Shown here piece by piece: positions 47,351 through 55,661 of a stretch of DNA of 64,000 nucleotides. Position 1 is the stretch's first letter; each line of letters opens with the position of its first letter. The translations under genes were made by a program, and so were the position numbers. This stretch comes from Candidatus Phosphoribacter hodrii (GTDB lineage Bacteria > Actinomycetota > Actinomycetes > Actinomycetales > Dermatophilaceae). The stretch spans positions 372,001 through 436,000 of the forward strand of contig JADJIB010000002.1 in the NCBI GenBank assembly GCA_016707175.1, read 5' to 3'. The notes under the pieces were generated by a model. It did not search any database. It worked only from the letters and a program-made list of their open reading frames with translations, and was not told where the DNA came from.

Positions 47351-48250
47351 TCAGACCAGCCCGGCCTCGCGGGCGGCTCGACGCACGGCCCCACGCTCCT
47401 CGTACCGCGCCCGGGTCCCCTTGTGGGCGAAACCCAGCCGCTCATAGAGCGCCCGCGCCCCGTTGTCGACGCCGACACACAGCCACACCCGGCTCGCCCC
47501 GGCCTTCTTGAGCGCCGTCAGCGAGCGGACGACGAGGTGCGCCCCCAAACCCTGGCCGCGCCATTCCGGCACGACCCCCACCTGGTCGATCCACTCGTCC
47601 GACACCGTGATGAAGCCCGCCGGCTCGCCGTCCTCGGTCAACGCGACCCGCGAGTCCTCGGGGCGGAAACCCGAGTCGTCGACCAACCAGCGCAGCCACT
47701 CCTCCTCGGGCGGGTCCGGGAACCCCGGTCGGTCGCCGAAGGAGCTCCGGTATGCCGCGTAGAACGCGTGCGCCGTGTCGTCCCGGAACGGCTCGGTGTG
47801 CAGGCCTTCGGGCAGCGCGACTCGGGAGATGTGCTTGAGTTTGTGCCGCATAACCGCCTCGGCGAAGGTGCGGTGCAGGTTGTTGGCGGCGAACAACGAC
47901 TCGGCCTCGATCGACATCGTCTCGGCCACGACCCGGATCGGCTGGCCGTCGGCGTGCGCACGACACCAGTCGACCAACGCCTCCCCATGACCTTGGCGCC
48001 GCATCGACGGGTGCACCAGGCCGGTGGCGACGACGCGTCCGGCCGAGTCGCGACTCATCGCAGCCGCGGCGACGATCTCGCCGGTCTCGTCGCAGCCGGT
48101 GACGCCTTCACCCTGCAGGAACAGCGCCTGGATGGTCTCGTCGGTGCCCAGTTGCGGCAACCCGCCGTCGGCCTCCAGACACTCCTGGGCCAGGGCAACG
48201 ATCTGGCCCAGATCGTCGCTCGTGAGCGGGCGCCACTCCAGTGCTGACAC
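47351..48250 (-). CDS. tandem GNAT acetyltransferase
   Basis: 299 residues from GTG 48250, preceded by GAGGAAG. Two GNAT domains are visible: the first with HPSMRRQGHGEALVDW (acetyl-CoA loop), the second with VVPEWRGQGLGAHLV and VDNGARALYERLGF. Double-GNAT architecture recalls mycothiol synthase MshD, but the key residues cannot be compared here, so the substrate is left open. It is divergent from znuA; their shared upstream region carries the Zur box. Confidence 0.85.
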   Translation of the reverse strand: MSALEWRPLTSDDLGQIVALAQECLEADGGLPQLGTDETIQALFLQGEGVTGCDETGEIVAAAAMSRDSAGRVVATGLVHPSMRRQGHGEALVDWCRAHADGQPIRVVAETMSIEAESLFAANNLHRTFAEAVMRHKLKHISRVALPEGLHTEPFRDDTAHAFYAAYRSSFGDRPGFPDPPEEEWLRWLVDDSGFRPEDSRVALTEDGEPAGFITVSDEWIDQVGVVPEWRGQGLGAHLVVRSLTALKKAGASRVWLCVGVDNGARALYERLGFAHKGTRARYEERGAVRRAAREAGLV

Positions 48251-48355
48251 AGGCTTCCTCTTCCCGCTGTTCCAGTCCGGCTGCGGCGGGTCGGGCCCAC
48301 CGCGCTCCCACCATGAGAGCACAGGGCCCTCTAGCGCGTCATCACCGACCCAAGT

Positions 48356-48370
48356 TGACAATGATTCTCA
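48356..48370 (+). promoter_or_regulatory. Zur box upstream of znuA
   Basis: TGACAATGATTCTCA is a near-perfect dyad of the form TGANAATNATTNTCA, matching the actinobacterial Zur consensus as I recall it. It lies 20 bases before the znuA start and overlaps the likely promoter, so zinc-loaded Zur would block the znuACB-zur operon. Being 105 bases from the GNAT start it probably does not control that gene. Confidence 0.8.
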
Positions 48371-48389
48371 TTTCCGCGACCGTGGAGGT

Positions 48390-49355
48390 ATGCCGCGCAC
48401 CGCTCCCGCCCGCCCCCGCCCCACCAGCCGAGCCAACCGGACACGTGTCATTCGCGCGGCCGCTTGGGGCGCGGTCGCTGTCCTGGCGTTGGTGAGCGCG
48501 TGCGCGTCCCCCCGGGCGGCCCAGGAGAGCGCCGAGTCGGCCACGGCACAGGTCCCCGTCTCCGCGGCGTTCTATCCGCTCGCCTACCTCCTCGAGCAGG
48601 TCGGCGGTCCAGGGGTGCGCGTCTGGACCATCACCAAGCCGGGGGTCGAGCCGCACGATCTTGAACTCACCCCGAAGGACCTCGTCGACCTGCCCAAGAT
48701 GTCGCTCGTCGCCTACCTCAAGGGCTTCCAGCCCGCCGTCGACGAGGCGGTCGCGCAGCAGGCACCCAGCGCGGCATACGACGTTTCCGCCGCAGCCGAC
48801 CTGACGCTCGGCGCACCCGCGGGCGAGGCGAGCGCGACCGACCTGCACTTCTGGCTCGACCCCATCCGGTATGCCGCCGTCGGCACCGCCCTCGGGGAAC
48901 GCCTCGCCCTCGCCGACCCCACCCATGCCGCCGACTACCGAGCCCGCGCCAAGACGTTCGCGGCCTCGATGGAGCAGTTGGACAAGACCTTCGCGACCGG
49001 CCTGGCCTCGTGTGCCACCAAGCAACTCGTCACCAGCCATGCCGCTTTCGGCTACCTCGCCGCGCGCTACGGCCTCACCCAGGTCCCGATCGCCGGCCTG
49101 TCCCCCGACCAGGAACCGTCCGCCAAACAGTTGGCCGACGTCGCTGCGACGGTCAAGGCGGCCGGGGTCAAGACGATCTTCTCCGAGACCCTCGTCGACC
49201 CGAAGTTCGCCCAGACCATCGCCCAGGAGACGGGCGCCACGCTGGCCCTGCTCGACCCGGTTGAGGGGATCACCGACCAGTCGGCCGCGAAGGACTACCC
49301 CGGCGTCATGCTCGCCAACCTCGCGGCCCTGCGCACCGGACTGGGCTGCTCATGA
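48390..49355 (+). CDS. znuA: zinc ABC transporter substrate-binding lipoprotein
   Basis: 321 residues from ATG 48390. GGAGG lies almost against the start, so a leaderless transcript or another start is possible. Arginine-rich N-terminus, hydrophobic helix, and lipobox ALVSAC (Cys about 34). Cluster A-I metal ligands are visible: His in GVEPHDLEL, His in DLHFWLDP, His in TSHAAFGYLA, and Glu/Asp in FSETLVDP. The short acidic His-loop of many ZnuA proteins is missing. It captures zinc outside the membrane for ZnuB/ZnuC. Confidence 0.9.
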   Translation: MPRTAPARPRPTSRANRTRVIRAAAWGAVAVLALVSACASPRAAQESAESATAQVPVSAAFYPLAYLLEQVGGPGVRVWTITKPGVEPHDLELTPKDLVDLPKMSLVAYLKGFQPAVDEAVAQQAPSAAYDVSAAADLTLGAPAGEASATDLHFWLDPIRYAAVGTALGERLALADPTHAADYRARAKTFAASMEQLDKTFATGLASCATKQLVTSHAAFGYLAARYGLTQVPIAGLSPDQEPSAKQLADVAATVKAAGVKTIFSETLVDPKFAQTIAQETGATLALLDPVEGITDQSAAKDYPGVMLANLAALRTGLGCS

Positions 49356-50197
49356 GCACGCCCCCCGCTCCCCCCACGCCCGATCCACCCGCCACGGCTC
49401 CCCCGGTCATCGCGCTGCGCGGAGCCTCCTTCGGCTACGGCGATCACGCCGTTGTCCACGACGTCGACCTCACCATCACCGCCGGTGAGGTCGTCCTCGT
49501 CCTGGGCCCCAACGGCTCCGGGAAATCGACAATCGCCAAAGGGCTGTTCGGGCTCACTGACCTTCTCGCCGGAGAGGTCGACGTCTTCGGTATGCCGCGC
49601 GCGGACTTCCGCGACTTCCCGCGCCTCGGGTACGTGCCCCAGCGGCATACCCTCGCCTCCTCAGTGACCGTCACGGTGTCGGAGGTCGTGTCCTCGGGCC
49701 GACTGTCCCGGCAGTCCTGGTTGGGCATCGCCACCCGCGCCGACCGGCAGCAGGTCCGCCGGGCGCTCGAACTCGTCGGCCTCGCCGACCGGGCCGGCAT
49801 CGATGTCGGCGCCCTGTCCGGGGGCCAACAGCGCCGCGTGCTCATTGCCCGCGCATTGGCCGGCGAGCCCGACGTCCTCGTCATGGACGAACCGACGGCC
49901 GGGGTCGACATCGCCAGCCAGCACGGGTTGGTCGAGGTGCTCGCGCGGCTCGTCGCCGAGGGCCTCACCCTCGTCGTCGTCACCCACGAGTTGGCCGCCT
50001 TCGCCGACCTGGTGACCCGGGTCGTCGTCGTCGACGCTGGGCGGATCGCGTTCGACGGCAGCCGGGACGAGTTCGTTGCGGCCGGATCGGACGTCCTGCA
50101 CGACCACGACTGGCATCACCACCTCGACCGCCCCGACCGTCGGCCTGCGGTGATCTCCGCGGAAGGCCCTCTCTCCCAGGGAGGTTCGCGCGAATGA
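49352..50197 (+). CDS. znuC: zinc ABC transporter ATPase
   Basis: 281 residues, ATGA overlap with znuA. Walker A LGPNGSGKSTIAKG, signature LSGGQQRRVLIARAL, Walker B VLVMDEPTAGVD, H-loop VTHELAAF. The N-terminal 20 residues are Pro-rich and the C-terminus has HDHDWHHHLDRPD, a His cluster that may sense or buffer zinc. It powers ZnuB. Confidence 0.92.
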   Translation: MSTPPAPPTPDPPATAPPVIALRGASFGYGDHAVVHDVDLTITAGEVVLVLGPNGSGKSTIAKGLFGLTDLLAGEVDVFGMPRADFRDFPRLGYVPQRHTLASSVTVTVSEVVSSGRLSRQSWLGIATRADRQQVRRALELVGLADRAGIDVGALSGGQQRRVLIARALAGEPDVLVMDEPTAGVDIASQHGLVEVLARLVAEGLTLVVVTHELAAFADLVTRVVVVDAGRIAFDGSRDEFVAAGSDVLHDHDWHHHLDRPDRRPAVISAEGPLSQGGSRE

Positions 50198-51242
50198 GCG
50201 AGATGCTGTCCATCGACTTCATGCAACGGGCCCTGCTGGCTGCCCTGCTGGTGGGGTTGTCCGCTCCCCTCGTCGGCGTCTTCCTCGTCCAACGGCGCTT
50301 GGCCCTCATCGGCGACGGGATGGGGCATGTCGCCCTCGCCGGGGTGGCCGTCGGCGTGTGGCTCGGTCAGTCACCCGTGTGGACCGCGCTCATCGGCGCG
50401 GTGCTGGCCGCGATCATCGTCGAGCTCATCCGCACATCCGGCAGCGCGCACGGTGATGTCGCGTTGGCGATCATCTTCTATGGCGGCATCGCCGCCAGCG
50501 TCGTCATCATCGGGAAGTCCCCCAACGGCACCCCAGCCAGCCTCACGGCATACCTCTTCGGAGCGATCACGACGGTGACGGCCGCTGACCTGTGGGTCTT
50601 CGGCGTGCTGACGGTCGTCATCCTCCTCGTCGTCGGGGTCCTGCGCTGGCGGCTGTTCGCGGTCGCCAGCGACGAGGAGTACGCCCGATCAGCCGGCCTG
50701 CCCGTCCTCGCTCTCAACCTCGCGCTGGCGGTCCTCACCGCGGTCACGGTCGTCGTGTCGATGCGGATCGTCGGCTTGCTGCTCATCAGCGCCTTGATGA
50801 TCGTCCCCAACGCGGCCGCCCAACTCCTCGGCCACAGCTTCCGGTCGTCGCTCGCCTGGGCCGTGGCGATCGGCGTCGCCTGCGCGGTCGGCGGGGTCGC
50901 TGTGTCGTATGCCGCCGACACCCCCTCGGGCGGCACCATCGTGCTGCTGGCCATCGGGGCGTTCGTCGTCGCGGCGGTGGGCTCGGCGGTGCGCACCCGG
51001 CTGGGCCGCGTCGCGCTGGCGGGGCACGCCGAAGCCGAGGGCCATGGCCATGAGCACGGGCCCGGGTGTGGCCATGAGGCGATCCAGCACGGCGACCATG
51101 TCGACTATGTGCACGACGGCCACCACCACGCGCCGCACGGTGCCCACTACGACGAACACGCCGCCATGGCGACCACTCTGAGCACGCCGCCCGCGCCGAG
51201 AAGCCCGACCCCGCCGAGCACCCCCAGCAGGCCGACCGATGA
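50194..51242 (+). CDS. znuB: zinc ABC transporter permease with a probable frameshift in its His-rich tail
   Basis: ATGA overlap with znuC. About 270 residues hold eight hydrophobic segments with FLVQRRLALIGDGMGHVALA and SMRIVGLLLISALMIVPNA, typical of ABC-3 permeases. A His-rich cytoplasmic tail follows (HDGHHHAPHGAHYDEHAA). As read, the frame then stays open across the whole zur gene to 51639. One extra base near 51166 would give HGDHSEHAARAEKPDPAEH and a stop at 51240-51242, an ATGA overlap with zur as elsewhere in the operon. I therefore annotate the end at 51242 and infer a one-base deletion, real or a sequencing error. Confidence 0.8.
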
Positions 51243-51625
51243 CCGCCTCCGATCGGCGGCCGACCCGCCAACAGGCCGCGGTCGTGGCCTACCTCGGCGA
51301 GACCGGCGACTTCGTGTCCGCCCAAGAACTCCATGCCCGGATGCGCGCGGCGGGCAACTCGATCGGGCTTGCCACGGTCTATCGCTCGCTCGCCGCCCTC
51401 GCCACCGAAGGCGCGCTCGACGTGTTGCGCACCGACGACGGCGAGGCCGTCTATCGGCAGTGCTCGACCGATCACCACCACCACCTCGTCTGCCGCACGT
51501 GCGGACGGACCGTCGAGGTCGCCGGGCCGACGGTCGAGACCTGGGCCGAGCGGGTGGCGGGCGAACACGGGTTCCGGGACGTGCGGCATACCGTCGAGAT
51601 CGTCGGCACCTGCGCCACCTGCTGA
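51239..51625 (+). CDS. zur: Fur-family regulator, probable zinc uptake regulator Zur
   Basis: 128 residues. Winged helix with SAQELHARMR and GLATVYRSLAALATEGALD, then DHHHHLVCRTCGRTVEV (regulatory and structural metal ligands) and a C-terminal CATC that completes the Cys4 zinc site. Context in a znu operon with a Zur box upstream argues for Zur rather than Fur. It represses in zinc-replete cells. Confidence 0.93.
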   Translation: MTASDRRPTRQQAAVVAYLGETGDFVSAQELHARMRAAGNSIGLATVYRSLAALATEGALDVLRTDDGEAVYRQCSTDHHHHLVCRTCGRTVEVAGPTVETWAERVAGEHGFRDVRHTVEIVGTCATC

Positions 51626-51648
51626 GAGCCGCTGCCTAGACTGCCCTC

Positions 51649-52383
51649 GTGCTCGAAGCCGCGTGGTGGGGACTCTTCGGAGGATTGGCGCTGGTCGCCG
51701 GGTCCCTCGTCGGGCTCTACGGGCGGGTGTCGACGCGAGTGCTCGGCCTCGTCATGGCGTTCGGCGCAGGCGTGCTCATCAGCGCGGTCTCCTTCGAGCT
51801 CACGCTGGAAGCGTTTGAGGCCGGCGGATCGAACGCGGTCGTCTGGGGCCTGTCTGCGGGCGCGGCGACCTTCTTCATGGGGGACTGGCTCATCGACCAA
51901 CGCGGTGGCCATCGGCGCAAGAGCCCGGTGAGCCAGACCCACGTCAGCGAGGGTGGGGCGATCGCCCTCGTGCTCGGGGCGCTGCTCGACGGCATCCCCG
52001 AGTCGGCCGCAATCGGCTCAAGCCTCTTGGGTGGCGGCGAGGTGGGTGTGGCGATGGTGGCCGCGGTCTTCCTGTCGAACGTCCCCGAGTCGATGTCGGC
52101 GTCCGCCGGGCTCAAGGCCGCGGGTCGCTCACCTCGCTACATCCTGGGCCTCTGGGGGCTGGTGTGCCTCGCGTCGGCCGTCGCCGCCGCCCTCGGGTAT
52201 GCCGTGCTCGGCGGTGCGTCGCCAGAGGCCGTCGCGTTCGTCCAGTGTTTCGCGGCCGGAGCGATCATCACGATGCTTGGCGACACGATGGTTCCCGAGG
52301 CGACCGAGCACGCCGGACGGTTGGTCGGCCTGTTTATCGTGGCGGGCTTCACGCTGGCGTTCCTGCTCTCGCACGCCGCCTGA
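51649..52383 (+). CDS. ZIP-family metal transporter
   Basis: 244 residues from GTG, 23 bases after zur. Eight membrane segments; segment IV has LLDGIPESAAIG and segment V SNVPESMSAS, variants of the ZIP HN..PEG metal-site motif in which the His is replaced by Asp or Ser. The loop after segment III (DQRGGHRRKSPVSQTH) is short. Placement behind zur suggests zinc or another divalent ion. The altered site could mean different selectivity. Confidence 0.82.
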   Translation: MLEAAWWGLFGGLALVAGSLVGLYGRVSTRVLGLVMAFGAGVLISAVSFELTLEAFEAGGSNAVVWGLSAGAATFFMGDWLIDQRGGHRRKSPVSQTHVSEGGAIALVLGALLDGIPESAAIGSSLLGGGEVGVAMVAAVFLSNVPESMSASAGLKAAGRSPRYILGLWGLVCLASAVAAALGYAVLGGASPEAVAFVQCFAAGAIITMLGDTMVPEATEHAGRLVGLFIVAGFTLAFLLSHAA

Positions 52384-52390
52384 GCGCTGC

Positions 52391-53269
52391 TCAGAGGCCG
52401 AGTGGCTCCGGATGCACGGCAGGCACTGGATGCACTGCTGGCTCGGGGACGTCGATGGCTCCCCCGTAGCGGCGGTCGCGCGCGGCATACATCTGCACGG
52501 CCTGCCAGAGGTGTCGGCGGTCGAAGTCGGGCCACAGGGTGTCGAGGAAGACCATCTCGGCATAGGCCGACTGCCAGAGCAGGAAGTTCGAGGTGCGCTG
52601 CTCCCCCGACGATCGCACAAAGAGGTCGACGTCGGGCATGGTCGGCTCGCCCAGGTGCCGGGCAATGGTTCGCTCGTCGATCCCCGACGGCTTGAGCTTC
52701 CCTGCCGCGACCTCGTGGGCGATGCTGACGACCGCATCGGCGATCTCGGCCCGACCGCCGTAATTGACGCAGAAATAGAGCGTGAGCCCGGTGTTGTGCC
52801 GGGTCATCTCCTGAGCGATCTCGAGCTCGTTGATCACTGACCGCCACAGGCGCGGCCGCCGACCCACCCAGCGCATCCGCACGCCCCAGGAGTTGAGCTG
52901 GTCGCGTCGACGCCGGATGACATCGCGGTTGAAGCCCATGAGGAAGCGCACCTCGTCGGGCGAGCGCCGCCAGTTCTCGGTCGAGAAGGCATAGGCCGAC
53001 AGGTGCGGGATGCCCAGCTCGATCGCCCCCGCGACGACATCGAGCAGGGCCGCCTCCCCCGCCTCGTGACCCTTGGTGCGCGGCAGCCCGCGTTGGTTGG
53101 CCCACCGGCCGTTGCCGTCCATGACGATCGCCACGTGCTGCGGGATGAGGTCGGCGGGGATCGCGGGCGGGCGGGCTCCCGTGGGGTGCGGGAAGGGCCG
53201 TTGGTATGCCGCCCCACCTCGCTGCCCCTGCTGCCCCTGCTGCCCCTGCTGCCCAGCGTTGCCGGTCAT
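52391..53269 (-). CDS. uppS: isoprenyl (undecaprenyl/decaprenyl) diphosphate synthase
   Basis: 292 residues from ATG 53269. A low-complexity N-terminus (GQQGQQGQQGQRGG) precedes the cis-prenyltransferase core: HVAIVMDGNGRWANQRG (catalytic Asp), GHEAG, YAFSTENWRRS, and DLFVRSSGEQRTSNFLLWQ with WPDFDRRHLW. It makes the lipid carrier for cell-wall synthesis. ATGA overlap with recO shows one operon. The C-terminal repeat VHPVPAVHPEP is unusual. Confidence 0.93.
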   Translation of the reverse strand: MTGNAGQQGQQGQQGQRGGAAYQRPFPHPTGARPPAIPADLIPQHVAIVMDGNGRWANQRGLPRTKGHEAGEAALLDVVAGAIELGIPHLSAYAFSTENWRRSPDEVRFLMGFNRDVIRRRRDQLNSWGVRMRWVGRRPRLWRSVINELEIAQEMTRHNTGLTLYFCVNYGGRAEIADAVVSIAHEVAAGKLKPSGIDERTIARHLGEPTMPDVDLFVRSSGEQRTSNFLLWQSAYAEMVFLDTLWPDFDRRHLWQAVQMYAARDRRYGGAIDVPEPAVHPVPAVHPEPLGL

Positions 53270-53997
53270 GGCGTGCGCTCCACGAGACGCAAGGATCGCA
53301 CACCGCGTTCCAGGTGCCACTGCAGGAAGGCCGCGACCAGGCCGCTGCCCTCTCGCCGGTGTCCGGTGCTGGACCCGTCGGCAAGGACCCAGTCGCCGGT
53401 GAGCAGCGCCGACAGCAACCGCATCGTGTCCGGCGAGGGCGAGGCGGAGCCGGGCGGGCGGCATACCAGGCACACGCAGCCGCCGGCGGCGACGTTGAAG
53501 GCGCGATGCGGGCCGGGGGCACCGCACTTGGCGCAGTCGTGGAAACTCGGCGCCCAGCCCGCGACGGCGAGCGCCCGCAGCAGGTAGGCGTCGAGCACCA
53601 GCCCCGGGTCGTGCTCGCCGGCCGCGAGCGCGGCCATCGCGCCGGCGACGAGGAGGTATTGCTGGGTTGCCGGCTCGCCCTCCTCGGTCAGCCGGTCGCA
53701 AGTCTCGACGACGGCCGTCGCCGCGGTGTATGCCGTGTAGTCCCGGCAGATCGCATCGCCATGGGGCGCAAGGGTTTCGGCCTGGGTGACGGTGTCGAGG
53801 TTGCGGCCTTCGTAGCACTGCAGGTCGACCACCATGAAGGGCTCCAGCCGCGCCCCGAAGCGTGACGATGTGCGCCGCACCCCTTTGGCGACCGTGCGGA
53901 TCTTGCCGCGCGAGCGGGTGAGCGCCGTGATGATCCGGTCGGCCTCGCCCAACTGGTGGGTGCGCAGGACGACCGCCTCGTCACGGTAGAGCGGCAC
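53266..53997 (-). CDS. recO: DNA repair protein RecO
   Basis: 243 residues from GTG 53997. The N-terminal OB fold has DEAVVLRTHQLGEADRII and VAKGVRRTSSRFGA. The C-terminal zinc motif is CAKCG plus CLVC. RecO loads RecA with RecR and anneals strands. The recO-uppS pair near era is a common actinobacterial arrangement. Confidence 0.93.
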   Translation of the reverse strand: MPLYRDEAVVLRTHQLGEADRIITALTRSRGKIRTVAKGVRRTSSRFGARLEPFMVVDLQCYEGRNLDTVTQAETLAPHGDAICRDYTAYTAATAVVETCDRLTEEGEPATQQYLLVAGAMAALAAGEHDPGLVLDAYLLRALAVAGWAPSFHDCAKCGAPGPHRAFNVAAGGCVCLVCRPPGSASPSPDTMRLLSALLTGDWVLADGSSTGHRREGSGLVAAFLQWHLERGVRSLRLVERTP

Positions 53998-54024
53998 CAG
54001 GCCATTGTCCCTTGTCGCGGGGAC

Positions 54025-55074
54025 TCAGGCCTCCAGGCGGATCGCCGTGTCGATGGCGGCCAACCCGACCAGGTCGCCCGTGCGCTCGACGGCCGACAGC
54101 GCCGTGTCGGCGAGTTTGACGATGTGCTCGCCGCCGTCGGCCACCGCCCGTTCCCACGAGTCGTGTGCCCACGAGTCGTCTGCCCCGTCGCGCGGCTGGG
54201 GAGCCGGCGCGGGCTCGGCCGGTCGATAGGCCGCGACGACCGCGGCCGTCGCTGTCCACGCCGCGTCGAAACTGTCCGGCCACAGGCGTTCGGGCAGGCT
54301 CGGCAAGGCCAAGAGGACGGCGTTGGGTGCCGTCGCCGCGTGGACGAGCATCGTCGCGTTCCCATGCGCCAGCCGCGGGTATGCCGCGACCGCCGCGTCC
54401 ACGACCTGCGCCAAGGCGCCGGGCACGTCTGCCGTCTGAGTCGGCCGCGCGAGTTGGGCGGCCGTCGCCGCAAAGCCTGCCGTGTCGCCGAGCTGACGCA
54501 ACCGGAAGCGGATCCCGAACCGCTGGTCCGGGATGGCGGGGATGGCGCCGATCAGGTCGTCCAGATCGGCTGGCCGACGTTGTCCCGCTGCCGACACCAC
54601 CGGCACCGGCTGCCAGCGCGCCGCCCAATAGGCCAAGGCATGCGCCACCTCGTCACGGCGAGGCTGCGTGTCCTCCTCCCGGATCGAGCGCAACGCGTGC
54701 CCGACCCGGATCACGCCGTGGGTTGCTCCTGCAGCGATGCCCGGCAACAGTCGTGGCCACCACAGGGCCACGACGTCTGACCACGGCTGCTCGCGAATCT
54801 CCTTGAGGAAGTAGTCGATCCAATCACCGGTCCGAGCCGGGTCGCCCAACGGGTCGCGCCACTCGTCGGGCCCGATGGGAAAGCGGGATCGCGGTCGATC
54901 ATCCAACTGGTCGAGATAGTCGTCCGTCCAGCGGTGGATCCGCCCGCCCGCACCCCGCCGGTCCATCGCCTCGATCACCATCGGGCCATGGTTGGACAAC
55001 CATCCCTGGAACTCGGGCCCGGTCGCGTGGAAGCGCTCAAGCGCCTCGTCGTAGTTGCCTTCGCCTGTCATCAT
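54025..55074 (-). CDS. questin oxidase-like (AflY/DUF4243) protein
   Basis: 349 residues from one of two adjacent ATGs (55074/55071). NYDEALERFHATGPEFQGWL, then SNHGPMVIEAMDRRG and IHRWTDDYLDQLDDRPRSR match the start of questin oxidases, and THGVIRVGHALRSI a later conserved patch. Fungal members open the anthraquinone ring of questin. There is no signal peptide. On the minus strand TTGACC and TGGAAT lie 19 bases apart around the SoxR box, six bases before the start, so a leaderless, SoxR-activated transcript is inferred. The true substrate is unknown. Confidence 0.75.
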   Translation of the reverse strand: MMTGEGNYDEALERFHATGPEFQGWLSNHGPMVIEAMDRRGAGGRIHRWTDDYLDQLDDRPRSRFPIGPDEWRDPLGDPARTGDWIDYFLKEIREQPWSDVVALWWPRLLPGIAAGATHGVIRVGHALRSIREEDTQPRRDEVAHALAYWAARWQPVPVVSAAGQRRPADLDDLIGAIPAIPDQRFGIRFRLRQLGDTAGFAATAAQLARPTQTADVPGALAQVVDAAVAAYPRLAHGNATMLVHAATAPNAVLLALPSLPERLWPDSFDAAWTATAAVVAAYRPAEPAPAPQPRDGADDSWAHDSWERAVADGGEHIVKLADTALSAVERTGDLVGLAAIDTAIRLEA

Positions 55075-55089
55075 GAGTCCATTCCAAAA

Positions 55090-55107
55090 CATCAAGTGCA
55101 CTTGAGG
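55090..55107 (-). promoter_or_regulatory. SoxR box between the questin-oxidase-like gene and soxR
   Basis: CATCAAGTGCACTTGAGG differs at only three positions from the enterobacterial SoxR site CCTCAAGTTAACTTGAGG. The central 14 bases TCAAGTGCACTTGA are a perfect palindrome. On the minus strand it fills the 19-base spacer of a candidate promoter, the layout MerR-family activators need. Confidence 0.8.
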
Positions 55108-55115
55108 TCAAGCCC

Positions 55116-55562
55116 ATGGATTCCCGTGATCTGTTGACGATCGGCGAGGTGGCGCACCGCAGCGGCCTGGCTGCTTCGGCGCTGCGCTACTACGAGTCCC
55201 TGGGGCTCATCCGCAGCCACCGCACCAGCGGCAACCAGCGCCGCTACACCCGCTCGGTGCTGCGCCGGTTGGCCGTCGTCCACGCGGCGCAGCAGGTGGG
55301 CCTGTCCCTGGAGGAGGTGTGCCGCGCCTTCGCGGCCTTCGATCCCGAGCACGCACCGACCAAGCGCGAATGGGTCGCCCTCTCCCGACGGTGGCGGCCG
55401 GCCCTCGATGCCCGGATCAAAGAACTCGAGCAGGTGCGTGACGGGCTGTCGATGTGCGTCGGGTGCGGCTGCCTGACGATGCGTCAGTGTGCGATCTACA
55501 ACCCGCAGGATGCCCTCGGCGACACCGGCAGCGGCGCCCGACGCATCTTCCCGACCCAATAG
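55116..55562 (+). CDS. soxR: redox-sensing MerR-family regulator SoxR
   Basis: 148 residues. MerR helix-turn-helix (LTIGEVAHRSGLAASALRYYE), dimer helix, and CVGCGCLTMRQC, the CX2CXCX5C [2Fe-2S] ligand set unique to SoxR. Oxidation of the cluster by redox-cycling drugs or quinones switches on promoters with a 19-20 base spacer. GAGG, eight bases before the ATG, is part of the SoxR box, so soxR translation or transcription may also be affected by its own binding. Confidence 0.93.
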   Translation: MDSRDLLTIGEVAHRSGLAASALRYYESLGLIRSHRTSGNQRRYTRSVLRRLAVVHAAQQVGLSLEEVCRAFAAFDPEHAPTKREWVALSRRWRPALDARIKELEQVRDGLSMCVGCGCLTMRQCAIYNPQDALGDTGSGARRIFPTQ

Positions 55563-55573
55563 CCGACTCGTAG

Positions 55574-55611
55574 GTGAGCAGAACCGTCGCTGGGACGTCG
55601 ATTCTGCTCAC
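55574..55611 (+). terminator. hairpin after soxR
   Basis: GTGAGCAGAA (55574-55583) pairs with TTCTGCTCAC (55602-55611), a perfect 10-bp stem with an 18-base loop, 11 bases after the soxR stop. Confidence 0.6.
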
Positions 55612-55635
55612 GCGAGCCCCACCTCCGCCCGCAGT

Positions 55636-55651
55636 TCGTACACATGTTCTA
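55636..55651 (+). promoter_or_regulatory. LexA (SOS) box upstream of the AlkB-family gene
   Basis: TCGTACACATGTTCTA matches the actinobacterial SOS box TCGAAC-N4-GTTCGA at 10 of 12 defined positions. TATACT (55650-55655), overlapping its end, is a good -10 element, six bases before the start codon. DNA damage control of a leaderless transcript is inferred. Confidence 0.75.
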
Positions 55652-55661
55652 TACTCGCCTC

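Noticed and set aside
46912..47478. N-terminal extension of glyS
   Set aside because: The sequence upstream of MASSTST has no family similarity and runs antisense to a small membrane-protein gene.
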